Of a stretch of DNA of 64,000 nt, positions 42,260 through 51,535 are shown in pieces. Location: contig NZ_CP132204.1 of NCBI RefSeq assembly GCF_030718995.1, positions 3,348,001 through 3,412,000 of the forward strand, written 5' to 3'. Made by a program: the position numbers and the translations under genes. Each line of letters starts with the position of its first letter. Within the stretch, counting starts at the first letter, position 1. A model generated the notes under the pieces. It worked only from the letters and a program-made list of their open reading frames with translations, did no database searches and was not told where the DNA came from. The DNA comes from Arthrobacter oryzae. GTDB taxonomy: Bacteria; Actinomycetota; Actinomycetes; Actinomycetales; Micrococcaceae.

Positions 42260-42395
42260 AGATAACCGGCATGTCGGGCCGGCTGCTGAGCGATCAGCAG
42301 CCGGACGGTACGCCGGTAGTACCGGATCTGCCAGGCTTTTCCGGAGGGCACGCGTTGTTTGCAGGGGGACATCTGCAACGGAAGAGGAGGAATCC

Positions 42396-42872
42396 ATGGT
42401 TGGTCACGAGAATAGCCACAACGTTGGTGATTACGGCACGGGCGGAGTGAAGGCTTCGGAGACCACCTCGATTCATCTCACGCCGATCCGTGATGAGCCG
42501 ACCATTGCGCCCAAGCTGTCTCCGGAGGAGCGGGTAGCCGTTGAGGCCCTTCCGTTCGGTTCGGCGCTGCTGGTGGCCCACAGCGGACCCAACACCGGTG
42601 CGCGGTTCCTGCTGGACTCCGACGTCACCACTGCCGGGCGGCACCCGGACGCGGACATCTTCCTTGACGACGTCACGGTCTCCCGCCGCCACGTGGAATT
42701 CCGTCGGACGGCGCGCAGCTTCGAGGTCGTTGACACCGGCAGCCTTAATGGAACCTACGTCAACCACGACCGCGTGGACAGCGTGGAGCTCAAGTCCGGC
42801 AATGAAGTCCAGATCGGCAAGTTCCGGCTCACTTTCTACCTCAGCCCTGCCCGCGCTGCAGGCAACGTCTGA
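42396..42872 (+). CDS. garA: FHA-domain metabolic regulator GarA/OdhI
   Basis: 158-residue FHA protein. The N-terminal phospho-switch ETTS is at residues 22-25. In mycobacteria and corynebacteria these threonines are phosphorylated by PknG and PknB. The FHA domain (about 70-145) shows TTAGRHPDADI, SRRHVEFRR and GSLNGTYVN. Unphosphorylated GarA/OdhI inhibits 2-oxoglutarate dehydrogenase and tunes glutamate dehydrogenase. When phosphorylated it folds on itself and releases them. RBS GGAAGAGGAGG precedes the ATG. The 135 bp after gcvH allows a separate promoter. Confidence 0.94.
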   Translation: MVGHENSHNVGDYGTGGVKASETTSIHLTPIRDEPTIAPKLSPEERVAVEALPFGSALLVAHSGPNTGARFLLDSDVTTAGRHPDADIFLDDVTVSRRHVEFRRTARSFEVVDTGSLNGTYVNHDRVDSVELKSGNEVQIGKFRLTFYLSPARAAGNV

Positions 42873-42883
42873 TCCCGGGGTAG

Positions 42884-43612
42884 TTGCCTGTGGCTCTGGC
42901 ACAACCGGAACGGCGCGGACCCCAGGTCCTGAACATCGGGGAAGTACTCGCGCAACTGAGTGACGACTTCCCCGGCATGACTGCGTCCAAAATCAGGTTC
43001 CTTGAAGAAAAAGGCCTGATCAATCCGCAACGCACGCCGGCCGGCTACCGGCAGTATGCGGACACGGATGTGGAGCGGCTGCGCTTCGTGCTGGCTCTCC
43101 AGCGCGACCAATACCTGCCGCTGAAGGTGATCAAGGACTACCTTGACGCAATCGACCGCGGCGAACGCCCGGAGAACCTGCCGCCGGGCGTCACTGTGTC
43201 CCCGCGGATCGTGTCGGACGAACTCGCCACCGAACTGCAGAACAAGGTGCGCAGGCTCAGCGAGGACCAGCTGCGGGCCGAGTCCGGCGCCAGCGTGCCG
43301 CTGCTGCGGTCGTTGCTGGAATTCGGGCTGATCGGCCACGTCAACGGGAAGTTCGATGAGCACGCCCTGCAGGTGGCCCGTGCGTGCGTCCAGCTGGAAA
43401 GCCACGGCCTCGAACCTCGCCACCTGCGGCCGTTCCAGGCCGCCGCAGAGCGGGAGTTCGGCCTGGTGGAACGTGCCGTGGCGCCGCTGACCTCCCGCAA
43501 GGACGCCGCATCCCATGCCCGGGCCGCCGAGGCAGCCCGGGAGATCAGTGATCTCTGCCTGACGCTGCACCGGGCCTTGGTGCAGGACCGTATATCGCGA
43601 ATGGATATCTGA
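42884..43612 (+). CDS. ftsR: MerR-family regulator FtsR (Rv1828-like)
   Basis: 242-residue MerR-type protein. The N-terminal winged HTH (LNIGEVLAQLSDDF, ASKIRFLEEKGLI, RTPAGYRQYADTDVERL) is followed by a long helical C-terminal domain without a recognised ligand motif. It matches the protein that follows garA in M. tuberculosis (Rv1828), whose corynebacterial homolog FtsR activates ftsZ. The start is TTG 42884 or GTG 42890, neither with a clear RBS. Its stop overlaps the next ATG by one base. Confidence 0.87.
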   Translation: MPVALAQPERRGPQVLNIGEVLAQLSDDFPGMTASKIRFLEEKGLINPQRTPAGYRQYADTDVERLRFVLALQRDQYLPLKVIKDYLDAIDRGERPENLPPGVTVSPRIVSDELATELQNKVRRLSEDQLRAESGASVPLLRSLLEFGLIGHVNGKFDEHALQVARACVQLESHGLEPRHLRPFQAAAEREFGLVERAVAPLTSRKDAASHARAAEAAREISDLCLTLHRALVQDRISRMDI

Positions 43613-44115
43613 TGATTGAAGTCGAGATCGTAGGCGTGAGGATCGAACTGCCGTCGAACCAGCCGCTGGTGCTGCTTCGCGAAATCCACGGCGAACGGCA
43701 CGTGCCCATCTGGATCGGAACCCCTGAAGCGAGTGCCATCGCGTTGGCCCAGCAGGGTGTGGTGCCGCCGCGGCCCATGACGCACGACCTCCTGATCGAC
43801 GTCGTCGAATCGTTGGGCCACTCCATCGTCAGCGTCAATATCGTCGCCGTCGAAGACAACATCTTCTACGGACAGCTCCAGTTCGAAGACGGCACCACCG
43901 TGAGCTCCAGGGCCTCGGACGCTCTTGCCTTGGCCTTGCGGGCCAAGTGCCGCATCTGGTGCGCGGACTCGGTGATGGATGAGGCCGGTGTCCGGATTAC
44001 CGAGCACGATGAAGGTGAAGACACCGAGCCTGGCCCAACCGTGGATGAGGAGCGTGAACTGCGACGCTTCCGTGAGTTCCTCGACGACGTGGAGCCGGAA
44101 GACTTCGACGGCTAG
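43612..44115 (+). CDS. bifunctional nuclease (BFN/DUF151) family protein
   Basis: 167-residue protein of the DUF151 family. Core phrases are VRIELPSNQPLVLLRE, ERHVPIWIGTPEASAIALA, MTHDLLIDVVESLG and SSRASDALALALRAKCRIW. Homologs were named for RNase/DNase activity in plants, while the bacterial role is unclear. A Glu/Asp-rich C-terminal tail follows the domain. ATG 43612 overlaps the ftsR stop (TGATG), indicating co-translation. This order is conserved at Rv1828-Rv1830. Confidence 0.9.
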   Translation: MIEVEIVGVRIELPSNQPLVLLREIHGERHVPIWIGTPEASAIALAQQGVVPPRPMTHDLLIDVVESLGHSIVSVNIVAVEDNIFYGQLQFEDGTTVSSRASDALALALRAKCRIWCADSVMDEAGVRITEHDEGEDTEPGPTVDEERELRRFREFLDDVEPEDFDG

Positions 44116-44120
44116 GGTCA

Positions 44121-44134
44121 CTTTAAGGTTAAAG
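44121..44134. promoter_or_regulatory. palindrome CTTTAA-GG-TTAAAG upstream of merR
   Basis: Perfect 6-bp arms with a 2-bp centre lie just after the BFN gene and 47 bp upstream of the promoter -35 at 44181. They are followed by AAAGTTGAGGCTGAAAGTTT-like partial repeats. This is a candidate site for one of the two MerR-type regulators encoded here. Confidence 0.4.
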
Positions 44135-44180
44135 TTGAGGCTGAAAGTTTCGACACACCCCTCAAAGAGGGCCAACGTCT

Positions 44181-44209
44181 TTGACCTTGGGCCCTGGCAG
44201 GCCTAACGT
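44181..44209 (+). promoter_or_regulatory. promoter of the second merR gene
   Basis: TTGACC (44181-44186) and TAACGT (44204-44209) with a 17-bp spacer form a strong sigma-70-type promoter. It implies a leader of about 140 nt before GTG 44358. That leader includes the inverted repeat CACAGAT/ATCTGTG (44284-44306). Confidence 0.6.
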
Positions 44210-44357
44210 CGAACATATCAAGTTCCCATTGCATACAACAGCCGCGCAAGTCACACTGGAATGTGCAGCTCCGGCTGAAATTACACAGATGAATTTCGGA
44301 TCTGTGATCGCTGTTGCTGCAACTTCCTTAGGGGAGCATACGACGAGGAGGGTCCAC

Positions 44358-44963
44358 GTGAGTCCGAAAGGCGAAGCAGGCGAGCTAAAGCAGGCTTCAA
44401 CGGCAGGCGTAGCCCTGCCTGCGAGCGGTGCTCAGGGCCTCCTCTTCACGGAAGACCTTCCTGTCCTGGACGAGGACGCCGGCTACCGCGGACCGACAGC
44501 CTGCAAGGCCGCAGGCATCACCTACCGCCAGCTCGACTACTGGGCACGGACAGGCCTGGTAGAGCCCGCAGTTCGCGGCGCCGCCGGTTCCGGCTCGCAG
44601 CGGCTCTACGGCTTCCGCGACATCCTGGTGCTGAAAGTTGTCAAGCGGCTGCTGGATACGGGCGTTTCACTGCAGCAGATCCGTTCCGCCGTCGAACACC
44701 TGCGCGAACGCGGCGTTGAAGACCTCGCCCAGATCACCCTCATGAGCGACGGCGCGAGCGTCTATGAGTGCACGTCCGCGGATGAGGTCATTGATCTGGT
44801 CCAGGGCGGCCAGGGCGTGTTCGGAATCGCCGTCGGTCGGGTGTGGCGCGAAGTGGAAGGCAGCCTCGCAGCGCTTCCCAGCGAGCACGCCGTCGAACAG
44901 TCCTTTCCGGACGATGAACTCAGCAAGCGTCGCGCTGCCCGCAAGACAGGCACCACAGGCTAG
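44358..44963 (+). CDS. MerR-family transcriptional regulator (Rv1830-like)
   Basis: 201-residue regulator with an HTH near residues 50-115 (GPTACKAAGITYRQLDYWAR, LYGFRDILVLKVVKRLLD) and a dimer helix. The C-terminal region (VYECTSADEVIDLVQGGQGVFG) has no known ligand motif. GTG 44358 is chosen because GAGGAGG lies about 6 bp upstream. A longer in-frame reading from 44181 would start on the promoter -35. It ends the gcvH-garA-ftsR-BFN-merR cluster, conserved across actinobacteria. Confidence 0.87.
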   Translation: MSPKGEAGELKQASTAGVALPASGAQGLLFTEDLPVLDEDAGYRGPTACKAAGITYRQLDYWARTGLVEPAVRGAAGSGSQRLYGFRDILVLKVVKRLLDTGVSLQQIRSAVEHLRERGVEDLAQITLMSDGASVYECTSADEVIDLVQGGQGVFGIAVGRVWREVEGSLAALPSEHAVEQSFPDDELSKRRAARKTGTTG

Positions 44964-44977
44964 CACCCCCACCCTCA

Positions 44978-45017
44978 GCAGAAAGGCCGCCTTCCGGAAG
45001 GAAGGCGGCCTTTCTGC
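44978..45017. terminator. bidirectional terminator between merR and parA-like gene
   Basis: A perfect 17-bp stem, GCAGAAAGGCCGCCTTC (44978-44994) with GAAGGCGGCCTTTCTGC (45001-45017), closes on a 6-nt loop between convergent genes. Confidence 0.88.
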
Positions 45018-45055
45018 GTTCAGTGCGCGTGAAGGCTACGGGGAAGGCATTCCAC

Positions 45056-45892
45056 CTACCGGAGGCTCCGTTCCCGGAGTGCCCCGGCGGGATCAGAACC
45101 GTTGGAGGCCAGGAGGTTGTCAAGAAGAGTGTTGAACATGCTGGCCGCATTTTTCGCCGAATCGCCGGGCCAGTGGTGTACGGAATGCGCCGCACCCTGG
45201 ATCTGCTGCCAGTTTGCCTGCTCCGGGATGTGGGGTGTCAGCAGCAGTTCTCCGAACATCGACTGCATTTCCGCGAGGCGGAACGCGTGTTCGGACGAAC
45301 CCGATCGGACACGGTTCGCAATGATGCCGGCGGGGGAGAGGTTGGGGGCGAACTCCTGGCGGAACAGCTGGATGGCCCGCATGGTGCGCTCCGTGCCCGC
45401 CACGGAAAACAGCCCCGGTTCTGCAACCAGGGCCACCTTGTCGCTGGCGGACCACGCCATCCGGGTGAGCCCGTTCAGCGAGGGCGGGCAGTCCACCAGG
45501 ATCAGCTGGTACTTGTCCGTGCCGGCCAGGACCGCTGACAACCTGCGCAGGTCCCTGCGGCCAAGGTCAGGCCGATCGTAAATGCCCGTATATGCGGAAC
45601 CCACAGCGACGTCCAGGACGGCGGGCTTGGCTCCGTTGTAGTTTTCCCGGGCCACCCAGCTGCTGGTGACGACGTTCTCGGCAAGCTTCGCACGTCGGGG
45701 GCTCTTCAGCATCCGGCCGATGTCCAGTTGGTCATCCGGCTGGACGCCCAGTGCCGTACTGGCGTCCGCATGCGGATCAAGGTCCACCACGAGGGTTGGG
45801 ATGCCGGCGGCCAGGGCCGCAGATGCCAATCCGGTGGTGACGGAAGTTTTGCCGACCCCGCCTTTGAGGCTGCTGATGCTGACTACTTGCAC
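45056..45892 (-). CDS. second orphan ParA/MinD-family ATPase
   Basis: 278-residue ATPase with deviant Walker A SSLKGGVGKTSVT at the N-terminus, VDLDPHADASTALG and Walker B LILVDCPPSLNGL. No parB or other partner is beside it. GTG 45892 (VQVVSISSLKGG) is preferred over TTG 45904 because it begins at the conserved first strand. A probable leaderless or weak RBS is implied. Similar solitary ParA proteins position diverse cargo, and the cargo here is unknown. It is transcribed away from pyc. Confidence 0.82.
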   Translation of the reverse strand: MQVVSISSLKGGVGKTSVTTGLASAALAAGIPTLVVDLDPHADASTALGVQPDDQLDIGRMLKSPRRAKLAENVVTSSWVARENYNGAKPAVLDVAVGSAYTGIYDRPDLGRRDLRRLSAVLAGTDKYQLILVDCPPSLNGLTRMAWSASDKVALVAEPGLFSVAGTERTMRAIQLFRQEFAPNLSPAGIIANRVRSGSSEHAFRLAEMQSMFGELLLTPHIPEQANWQQIQGAAHSVHHWPGDSAKNAASMFNTLLDNLLASNGSDPAGALRERSLR

Positions 45893-46209
45893 TTGAAAAA
45901 CCAATACCTAACGCCGGTTGCCGTGTTGGGGTAGTGCCGGCTCCGGCTCCCCGGAGCGGAGGGCGCGCGTAAGCACCCCCAACTCATCATATGTTGCCGC
46001 GGTGATGAATCCCGCTTCATCCGGCGTGTGCGCGGCACATCCCGAGCCATTCCATGCGGACGACGGAGGCCGGAATCGGCGGGGCCTGCCTAATCCTGCC
46101 TCCATGACGGATAATTCTGTGATGGTCGACACAATGATTTGTGTTTCCACACACCCGTCTTACACACTGTGACCACTTACCGATACACCCGCGATGATGC
46201 AGGAGAAGT
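45893..46209. other. divergent intergenic region between the parA-like gene and pyc
   Basis: About 317 bp without a supported gene. A poor promoter candidate for pyc is TTGTGT at 46139 with a -10 such as TACACA 16 bp downstream. GGAGAAGT precedes the pyc ATG. I see no riboswitch or clear operator. Confidence 0.4.
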
Positions 46210-49200
46210 ATGTTTTCCAAGATTCTGGTGGCTAACCGCGGCGAAATCGCGATCCGCGCCTTCCGTGCCGGCTACGAGCTGGGCGCCAAGACGGTTGCCG
46301 TGTTCCCCAACGAGGACCGTAACTCCATCCACCGCCAGAAGGCTGATGAAGCGTACCTGATCGGCGAGGAGGGCCATCCCGTCCGCGCCTACCTCGACGT
46401 GGATGAGGTGGTCCGGGTCGCCAAGGAATCCGGCGCCGACGCCATCTACCCCGGCTACGGATTCCTCTCGGAGAATCCCCGCCTGGCCCGGGCCGCTAAA
46501 GAAGCCGGCATCACCTTCGTCGGCCCTCCGGCCGAAGTCCTTGAGCTGGCAGGAAACAAGGTTGCCGCCTTGGAGGCGGCACGTGCCGCGGGTGTTCCCG
46601 TCCTCAAGTCGAGCCAGCCCTCCAAGGACCTGGACGAACTGATCGCGGCCGCGGACGAGATCGGCTTCCCCATCTTTGCCAAGGCCGTGGCCGGCGGAGG
46701 CGGGCGCGGCATGCGCCGGGTGGACACCCGGGACGCGCTGCCCGAAGCACTCCAGGCTGCCATGCGCGAAGCCGACGCCGCGTTCGGCGACCCCACCATG
46801 TTCCTGGAACAGGCCGTGCTTCGCCCCCGCCACATCGAGGTCCAGATCCTGGCCGATGCCGAGGGCAACATCATGCACCTCTTCGAACGCGACTGCTCCA
46901 TCCAGCGCCGCCACCAGAAGGTCGTGGAAATCGCGCCGGCCCCCAACCTGGACGAAGGCATCCGGCAGGCGCTTTACCGCGATGCCGTGAAGTTCGCCAA
47001 GGCCCTCAACTACGTCAACGCCGGAACTGTGGAGTTCCTCGTGGACACCGTCGGCGAACGTGCCGGCCAGCACGTCTTTATCGAAATGAACCCGCGCATC
47101 CAGGTGGAGCACACAGTCACCGAAGAAGTCACGGACGTGGACCTGGTCCAGGCGCAGCTGCGCATCGCCTCCGGCGAGACGCTGGCCGACCTGGGTCTCT
47201 CCCAGGAGACGGTCCAGCTCAAGGGTGCGGCCCTCCAGTGCCGCATCACCACGGAGGACCCGGCCAACGGCTTCCGGCCCGACGTCGGAAAGATCACCGG
47301 CTACCGTTCCGCCGGCGGCGCCGGTGTACGGCTCGACGGCGGCACCGTGTACTCGGGTGCCGAGATCAGCCCGCACTTCGACTCCATGCTGGTCAAGCTG
47401 ACCTGCCGCGGCCGTGACTACCCCGCGGCAGTGGCCCGCGCCCGTCGCGCCCTGGCGGAATTCCGCATCCGCGGCGTCTCCACCAACATTTCCTTCCTGC
47501 AGGCCGTCCTGGATGACAAGGACTTCATCGCCGGCGATGTGGCCACCAACTTCATCGACCAGCGCCCCGAGCTGCTCAAGGCCCGTGTCTCCGCGGACCG
47601 CGGCACCAAGCTGCTGACCTGGCTGGCTGAGGTGACCGTCAACAAGCCCAACGGGGAACTCACGGTGCACTCGAACCCTGCGGCCAAGCTGCCCGCAGTG
47701 GGGGAGACCCCTGCGCCGGAGGGCTCACGCCAGCGGCTGCTCGAGCTGGGTCCTGAAGGCTTTGCCAAGGCCCTGCGCGCGCAGAACGCCGTCGCCGTGA
47801 CGGACACCACGTTCCGTGATGCACACCAGTCCCTGCTGGCCACCCGGGTCCGCACCCGCGACCTGGTGGCGGCAGGCCCCGCCGTGTCCGCTCTGCTTCC
47901 CGAGCTGCTGTCCGTGGAAGCCTGGGGCGGTGCCACATATGACGTCGCCCTGCGGTTCCTCGGCGAGGACCCCTGGGACCGGCTTGCCGCGCTGCGCAAG
48001 GCACTGCCCAACATCTGCCTCCAGATGCTGCTCCGCGGTCGCAACACCGTGGGCTACACGCCGTACCCCGAGGAAGTCACCGTTGCCTTCGTCAACGAGG
48101 CCGCCGCTACCGGCATCGATATCTTCCGGATCTTCGATGCCCTCAACGACGTGAACCAGATGGCTCCCGCCATCCGCGCTGTCCGGGCCACCGGCACCGC
48201 CGTCGCTGAAGTGGCCCTTTGCTACACGGGTGACATGCTGGATCCCGACGAAAACCTGTACACGCTGGATTACTACCTGGGGCTGGCGCAGAAGATCGTT
48301 GACGCCGGTGCCCACATCCTCGCCATCAAGGACATGGCAGGGCTGCTGCGTCCGGCGGCCGCTGCCAAGCTTGTGGCGGCCCTGCGGGAACGCTTCGAAC
48401 TCCCGGTCCACCTGCACACCCACGACACCGCAGGCGGCCAGCTGGCCACACTCCTGGCGGCAGTGGACGCAGGGGTGGACGCCGTGGACGTCGCGTCGGC
48501 TTCCCTGGCCGGCACCACCAGCCAGCCCTCGGCGTCGGCGCTGGTCGCCGCCCTGGCAAACACGCCGCGCGACACGGGCCTGGACCTGGGCAAGGTCAGC
48601 TCGCTGGAACCCTACTGGGAGGCCGTGCGGCGCGTCTACGCACCATTCGAGTCGGGGCTACCGGGCCCCACGGGCCGCGTCTACCAGCACGAGATCCCCG
48701 GCGGCCAGCTCTCCAACCTGCGGCAGCAGGCGATGGCCCTCGGGCTGGGTGAACGCTTCGAGGCCATCGAGGACATGTACACTGCAGCGGACCGCATCCT
48801 GGGCCGCCTCGTGAAAGTCACTCCGTCCTCCAAGGTGGTTGGCGATCTCGCCCTGCACCTCGTCGGCCTCAACGCTGATCCCGCGGACTTCAACGAAAAC
48901 CCGCAGAGCTATGACATCCCGGATTCCGTCATCGGCTTCCTGTCCGGCGAACTGGGCGATCCTCCCGGAGGCTGGCCGGAGCCGTTCCGCACCAAGGCCC
49001 TCCAGGGCCGGAGCATCAAGGTGCGCGACGCCGAATTGAAGGCCGAGGACAGCGAAGCGCTGAAAGGTGACTCCAAGACCCGGCAGCAGACCCTCAACCG
49101 GCTGCTCTTCGAAGGTCCCACCAAGGACTACCAGAAGAGCGTGGAGACCTACGGCAACCTGTCCGTCCTGGACACCCGCGATTACCTCTTCGGCCTCCAG

Positions 49201-49605
49201 CGCGGCGCGGAGCACGAGATCGAGCTTGAGAAGGGCGTGCGCCTGATCGCCTCCCTCGAAGCCGTATCGGAGCCCGATGAGAAGGGCATGCGCACCGTCA
49301 TGTGCACGCTCAACGGCCAGTCCAGGCCGGTGGTGGTCCGCGACCGGTCCGTGGTCAGCAACGTCAAGGCAGCAGAGAAAGCGGATGCCAGCCAGCCGGG
49401 CCACGTCGCCGCACCGTTCGCCGGAGCCGTGACACTTACCGTCAAGGTGGGGGACGCCGTCAACGCCGGCGATACAGTTGCCACCATTGAGGCCATGAAG
49501 ATGGAGGCGTCCATCACGACGCCGGTGGCCGGAACGGTTGGACGCCTCGCTGTCGGTGCCGTGGAACAGGTCCAGGGCGGGGACCTGCTGCTCGTCGTCG
49601 AGTAA
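46210..49605 (+). CDS. pyc: pyruvate carboxylase
   Basis: 1131-residue single-chain biotin enzyme carboxylating pyruvate to oxaloacetate, the main anaplerotic step. The biotin carboxylase domain (1-450) carries KAVAGGGGRGMR and EMNPRIQVEHTVTEEVT. The carboxyltransferase domain (about 530-810) has DTTFRDAHQSLLATR and the metal-site LHTHDTAGGQ. A PYC_OADA region follows. The C-terminal biotin domain has biotinyl Lys1097 in EAMKMEAS. Length is normal for alpha-4 type Pyc. GGAGAAGT precedes ATG 46210. It stands alone between a divergent parA and a terminator. Confidence 0.98.
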   Translation: MFSKILVANRGEIAIRAFRAGYELGAKTVAVFPNEDRNSIHRQKADEAYLIGEEGHPVRAYLDVDEVVRVAKESGADAIYPGYGFLSENPRLARAAKEAGITFVGPPAEVLELAGNKVAALEAARAAGVPVLKSSQPSKDLDELIAAADEIGFPIFAKAVAGGGGRGMRRVDTRDALPEALQAAMREADAAFGDPTMFLEQAVLRPRHIEVQILADAEGNIMHLFERDCSIQRRHQKVVEIAPAPNLDEGIRQALYRDAVKFAKALNYVNAGTVEFLVDTVGERAGQHVFIEMNPRIQVEHTVTEEVTDVDLVQAQLRIASGETLADLGLSQETVQLKGAALQCRITTEDPANGFRPDVGKITGYRSAGGAGVRLDGGTVYSGAEISPHFDSMLVKLTCRGRDYPAAVARARRALAEFRIRGVSTNISFLQAVLDDKDFIAGDVATNFIDQRPELLKARVSADRGTKLLTWLAEVTVNKPNGELTVHSNPAAKLPAVGETPAPEGSRQRLLELGPEGFAKALRAQNAVAVTDTTFRDAHQSLLATRVRTRDLVAAGPAVSALLPELLSVEAWGGATYDVALRFLGEDPWDRLAALRKALPNICLQMLLRGRNTVGYTPYPEEVTVAFVNEAAATGIDIFRIFDALNDVNQMAPAIRAVRATGTAVAEVALCYTGDMLDPDENLYTLDYYLGLAQKIVDAGAHILAIKDMAGLLRPAAAAKLVAALRERFELPVHLHTHDTAGGQLATLLAAVDAGVDAVDVASASLAGTTSQPSASALVAALANTPRDTGLDLGKVSSLEPYWEAVRRVYAPFESGLPGPTGRVYQHEIPGGQLSNLRQQAMALGLGERFEAIEDMYTAADRILGRLVKVTPSSKVVGDLALHLVGLNADPADFNENPQSYDIPDSVIGFLSGELGDPPGGWPEPFRTKALQGRSIKVRDAELKAEDSEALKGDSKTRQQTLNRLLFEGPTKDYQKSVETYGNLSVLDTRDYLFGLQRGAEHEIELEKGVRLIASLEAVSEPDEKGMRTVMCTLNGQSRPVVVRDRSVVSNVKAAEKADASQPGHVAAPFAGAVTLTVKVGDAVNAGDTVATIEAMKMEASITTPVAGTVGRLAVGAVEQVQGGDLLLVVE

Positions 49606-49633
49606 GGCAGCAAGCCGGGCAAGACAATAAAAG

Positions 49634-49678
49634 GGGAGGTCCTCCCGGTTCAGTGTGAACCGGGAGGACCTCCCTTTT
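49634..49678. terminator. bidirectional terminator between pyc and fadD
   Basis: A perfect 19-bp stem beginning GGGAGGTCCTCCCGGTTCA (49634-49652), with complement 49656-49674, closes on a 3-nt loop. It is flanked by AAAA on the left and TTTT on the right, so it can act in both directions. Confidence 0.92.
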
Positions 49679-49696
49679 GTTGTACCGGCAGACCCT

Positions 49697-51535
49697 TTAG
49701 TGCTGTCCGGACGGCTCCGTTCGGGCCGGGCGGGGAGAAGCGTACATCTCCCCGATGACCGCTTCGAAGTCCTTCATCACCTGGGCCCGCTTGACCTTCA
49801 TGGACGGGGTCAGGTGGCCGGAAGCCTCCGTGAAGTCGGACGGCACAATCCGGAACGACTTGATGGCTTCAGCCTGGGACACGGACTGGTTGGCGCGGGT
49901 GATGAGGTCCTGGACGGCGGCCTTGACCACAGGGTGGTCCGCGGCTTCCGCGAGGGTGGTGGAGGCCGGCAGGCCGTGCCGCTGCAGCCACCCTGGCAGG
50001 GCTTCCTCGTCGAGGGTCACCAACGCGCCGATGAACGGCATGTTGTCGCCGACAACGAGCACTTGCGAAACCAGGGCGTCGGCACGGATCTGGTCTTCGA
50101 GCAGGGCAGGCACCACGTTCTTGCCGCTGGCCGTCACGATGATTTCCTTCTTGCGGCCCGTGATGGTCAGGAAGCCGTTATCGTCCATTTGTCCGATGTC
50201 GCCGGTGCGGAACCATCCGTCCACGAACGTGTCGGCCGCCAGGTCATCGCGCTTGTAGTAGCCGCGCATCACGCAGACGCCCTTGGCGAGGATTTCGCCG
50301 TCGTCGGCTATTTTCACCGCATTCCCCGGCAGGGGAGCCCCGACCGTGCCGATCCTGATGAGGTCAGGCGTGTTCACGGTGATCGGAGCCGTGGTCTCGG
50401 TCAGGCCGTAGCCTTCGAGGATCTGCATGCCGATGCCCTGGAAGAAGTGCCCCAGGCGTTCGCCCAGCGGGCCGCCGCCGGAAACGGCGTGGGCCACCTG
50501 GCCGCCCATGGCTGCGCGCAGCTTGCTGTAGACGAGCTTGTCAAACAGCGCGTGGCGGAGCTTGAGGCCAAAACCGATCGACCCGGCCTGGCGGGCGCGG
50601 GAGTAGGCGATGGCGGTGTCGGCTGCCTTGTGGAAAATGGCGCCCTTGCCACCGTCCTCCGCCTTCGTCATGGCCGAGTTGTAGACCTTTTCGAACACGC
50701 GCGGCACCGCCAGGATGAACGTGGGCTTGTAGCTCTGCAGATCCGGCAAAAGGTGCTTGATGTCCGGAGTGTGCGCCACCGTAACGCCGGCCGCCACGGC
50801 AAGGACCGAGATGAACCGGGCGAACACGTGGGCCAGCGGCAGGAACATGATGGTCCGCGCTTGTTCGTGGACAATGCCGGACAGCGAAGTGGCCAGCGCG
50901 TTCTCCGAAAGCTCCACGAAGTTTCCGTGGGTCAGTTCGCAACCCTTGGGCCTGCCGGTGGTGCCGGAGGTGTAGATGATCGTCGCCACGTCGGTAAGCG
51001 AAGCCTGGCTCCTGCGGGCTTCCAGGTCGTCGTCACTGACTGCGGTTCCGGCGGCGCGGAGTTCGTCCAGCCCCGCGCCCTCCAACTGCCAGACGTGGGC
51101 CAGGGAGGACAGCCCCTCGGACGTGGCGGCCTGCCGGATGACGTCCTCGTGGTGCGCCGACTCGCCGAACGCGGCAACGGCCCCTGAATCGCCCAGGTTC
51201 CAGGCAACCTGGCTGGGCGAGGATGTTTCGTAGATGGGCACGGAGACGCCGCCGGCGAACCAGATGGCAAAATCCACCAGCGCCCATTCATACCGTGTGC
51301 GGGACATGATGCCCACGCGGTCGCCGGCCGCGACGCCGCTGGCCATAAGGCCCTTGGCAAGCACGCGGACGTCGGCGAGGAAATCGGTGGCGGAAATGTC
51401 CTGCCACTGTCCGGCGGCATCGAGCCGCGAATACAGGGAAGGGTTCGAGGCCTTGGCGGCCTGCCGCAGCACCAGGTCGGTGATGTTGGTTTCCGGGGGT
51501 ACATTCACCAAGGGCGGAACACTGAATTCGCGCAC
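49697..51535 (-). CDS. long-chain acyl-CoA synthetase (FadD15-like)
   Basis: 612-residue AMP-forming ligase activating fatty acids. Motifs are YTSGTTGRPKGCELTH (P-loop), GYGLTETTAPITVN and WFRTGDIGQMDDNGFLTITGRKKE, with C-terminal LTPSMKVKRAQVMKDF. The start is GTG 51535: an AAAGGAG site ends 6 nt before it, whereas the in-frame ATG at 51556 lies on the wrong side of that site. Its position two genes from a plsC and near DAHP synthase and PknL resembles other actinobacteria (fadD15 region). Confidence 0.9.
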   Translation of the reverse strand: MREFSVPPLVNVPPETNITDLVLRQAAKASNPSLYSRLDAAGQWQDISATDFLADVRVLAKGLMASGVAAGDRVGIMSRTRYEWALVDFAIWFAGGVSVPIYETSSPSQVAWNLGDSGAVAAFGESAHHEDVIRQAATSEGLSSLAHVWQLEGAGLDELRAAGTAVSDDDLEARRSQASLTDVATIIYTSGTTGRPKGCELTHGNFVELSENALATSLSGIVHEQARTIMFLPLAHVFARFISVLAVAAGVTVAHTPDIKHLLPDLQSYKPTFILAVPRVFEKVYNSAMTKAEDGGKGAIFHKAADTAIAYSRARQAGSIGFGLKLRHALFDKLVYSKLRAAMGGQVAHAVSGGGPLGERLGHFFQGIGMQILEGYGLTETTAPITVNTPDLIRIGTVGAPLPGNAVKIADDGEILAKGVCVMRGYYKRDDLAADTFVDGWFRTGDIGQMDDNGFLTITGRKKEIIVTASGKNVVPALLEDQIRADALVSQVLVVGDNMPFIGALVTLDEEALPGWLQRHGLPASTTLAEAADHPVVKAAVQDLITRANQSVSQAEAIKSFRIVPSDFTEASGHLTPSMKVKRAQVMKDFEAVIGEMYASPRPARTEPSGQH

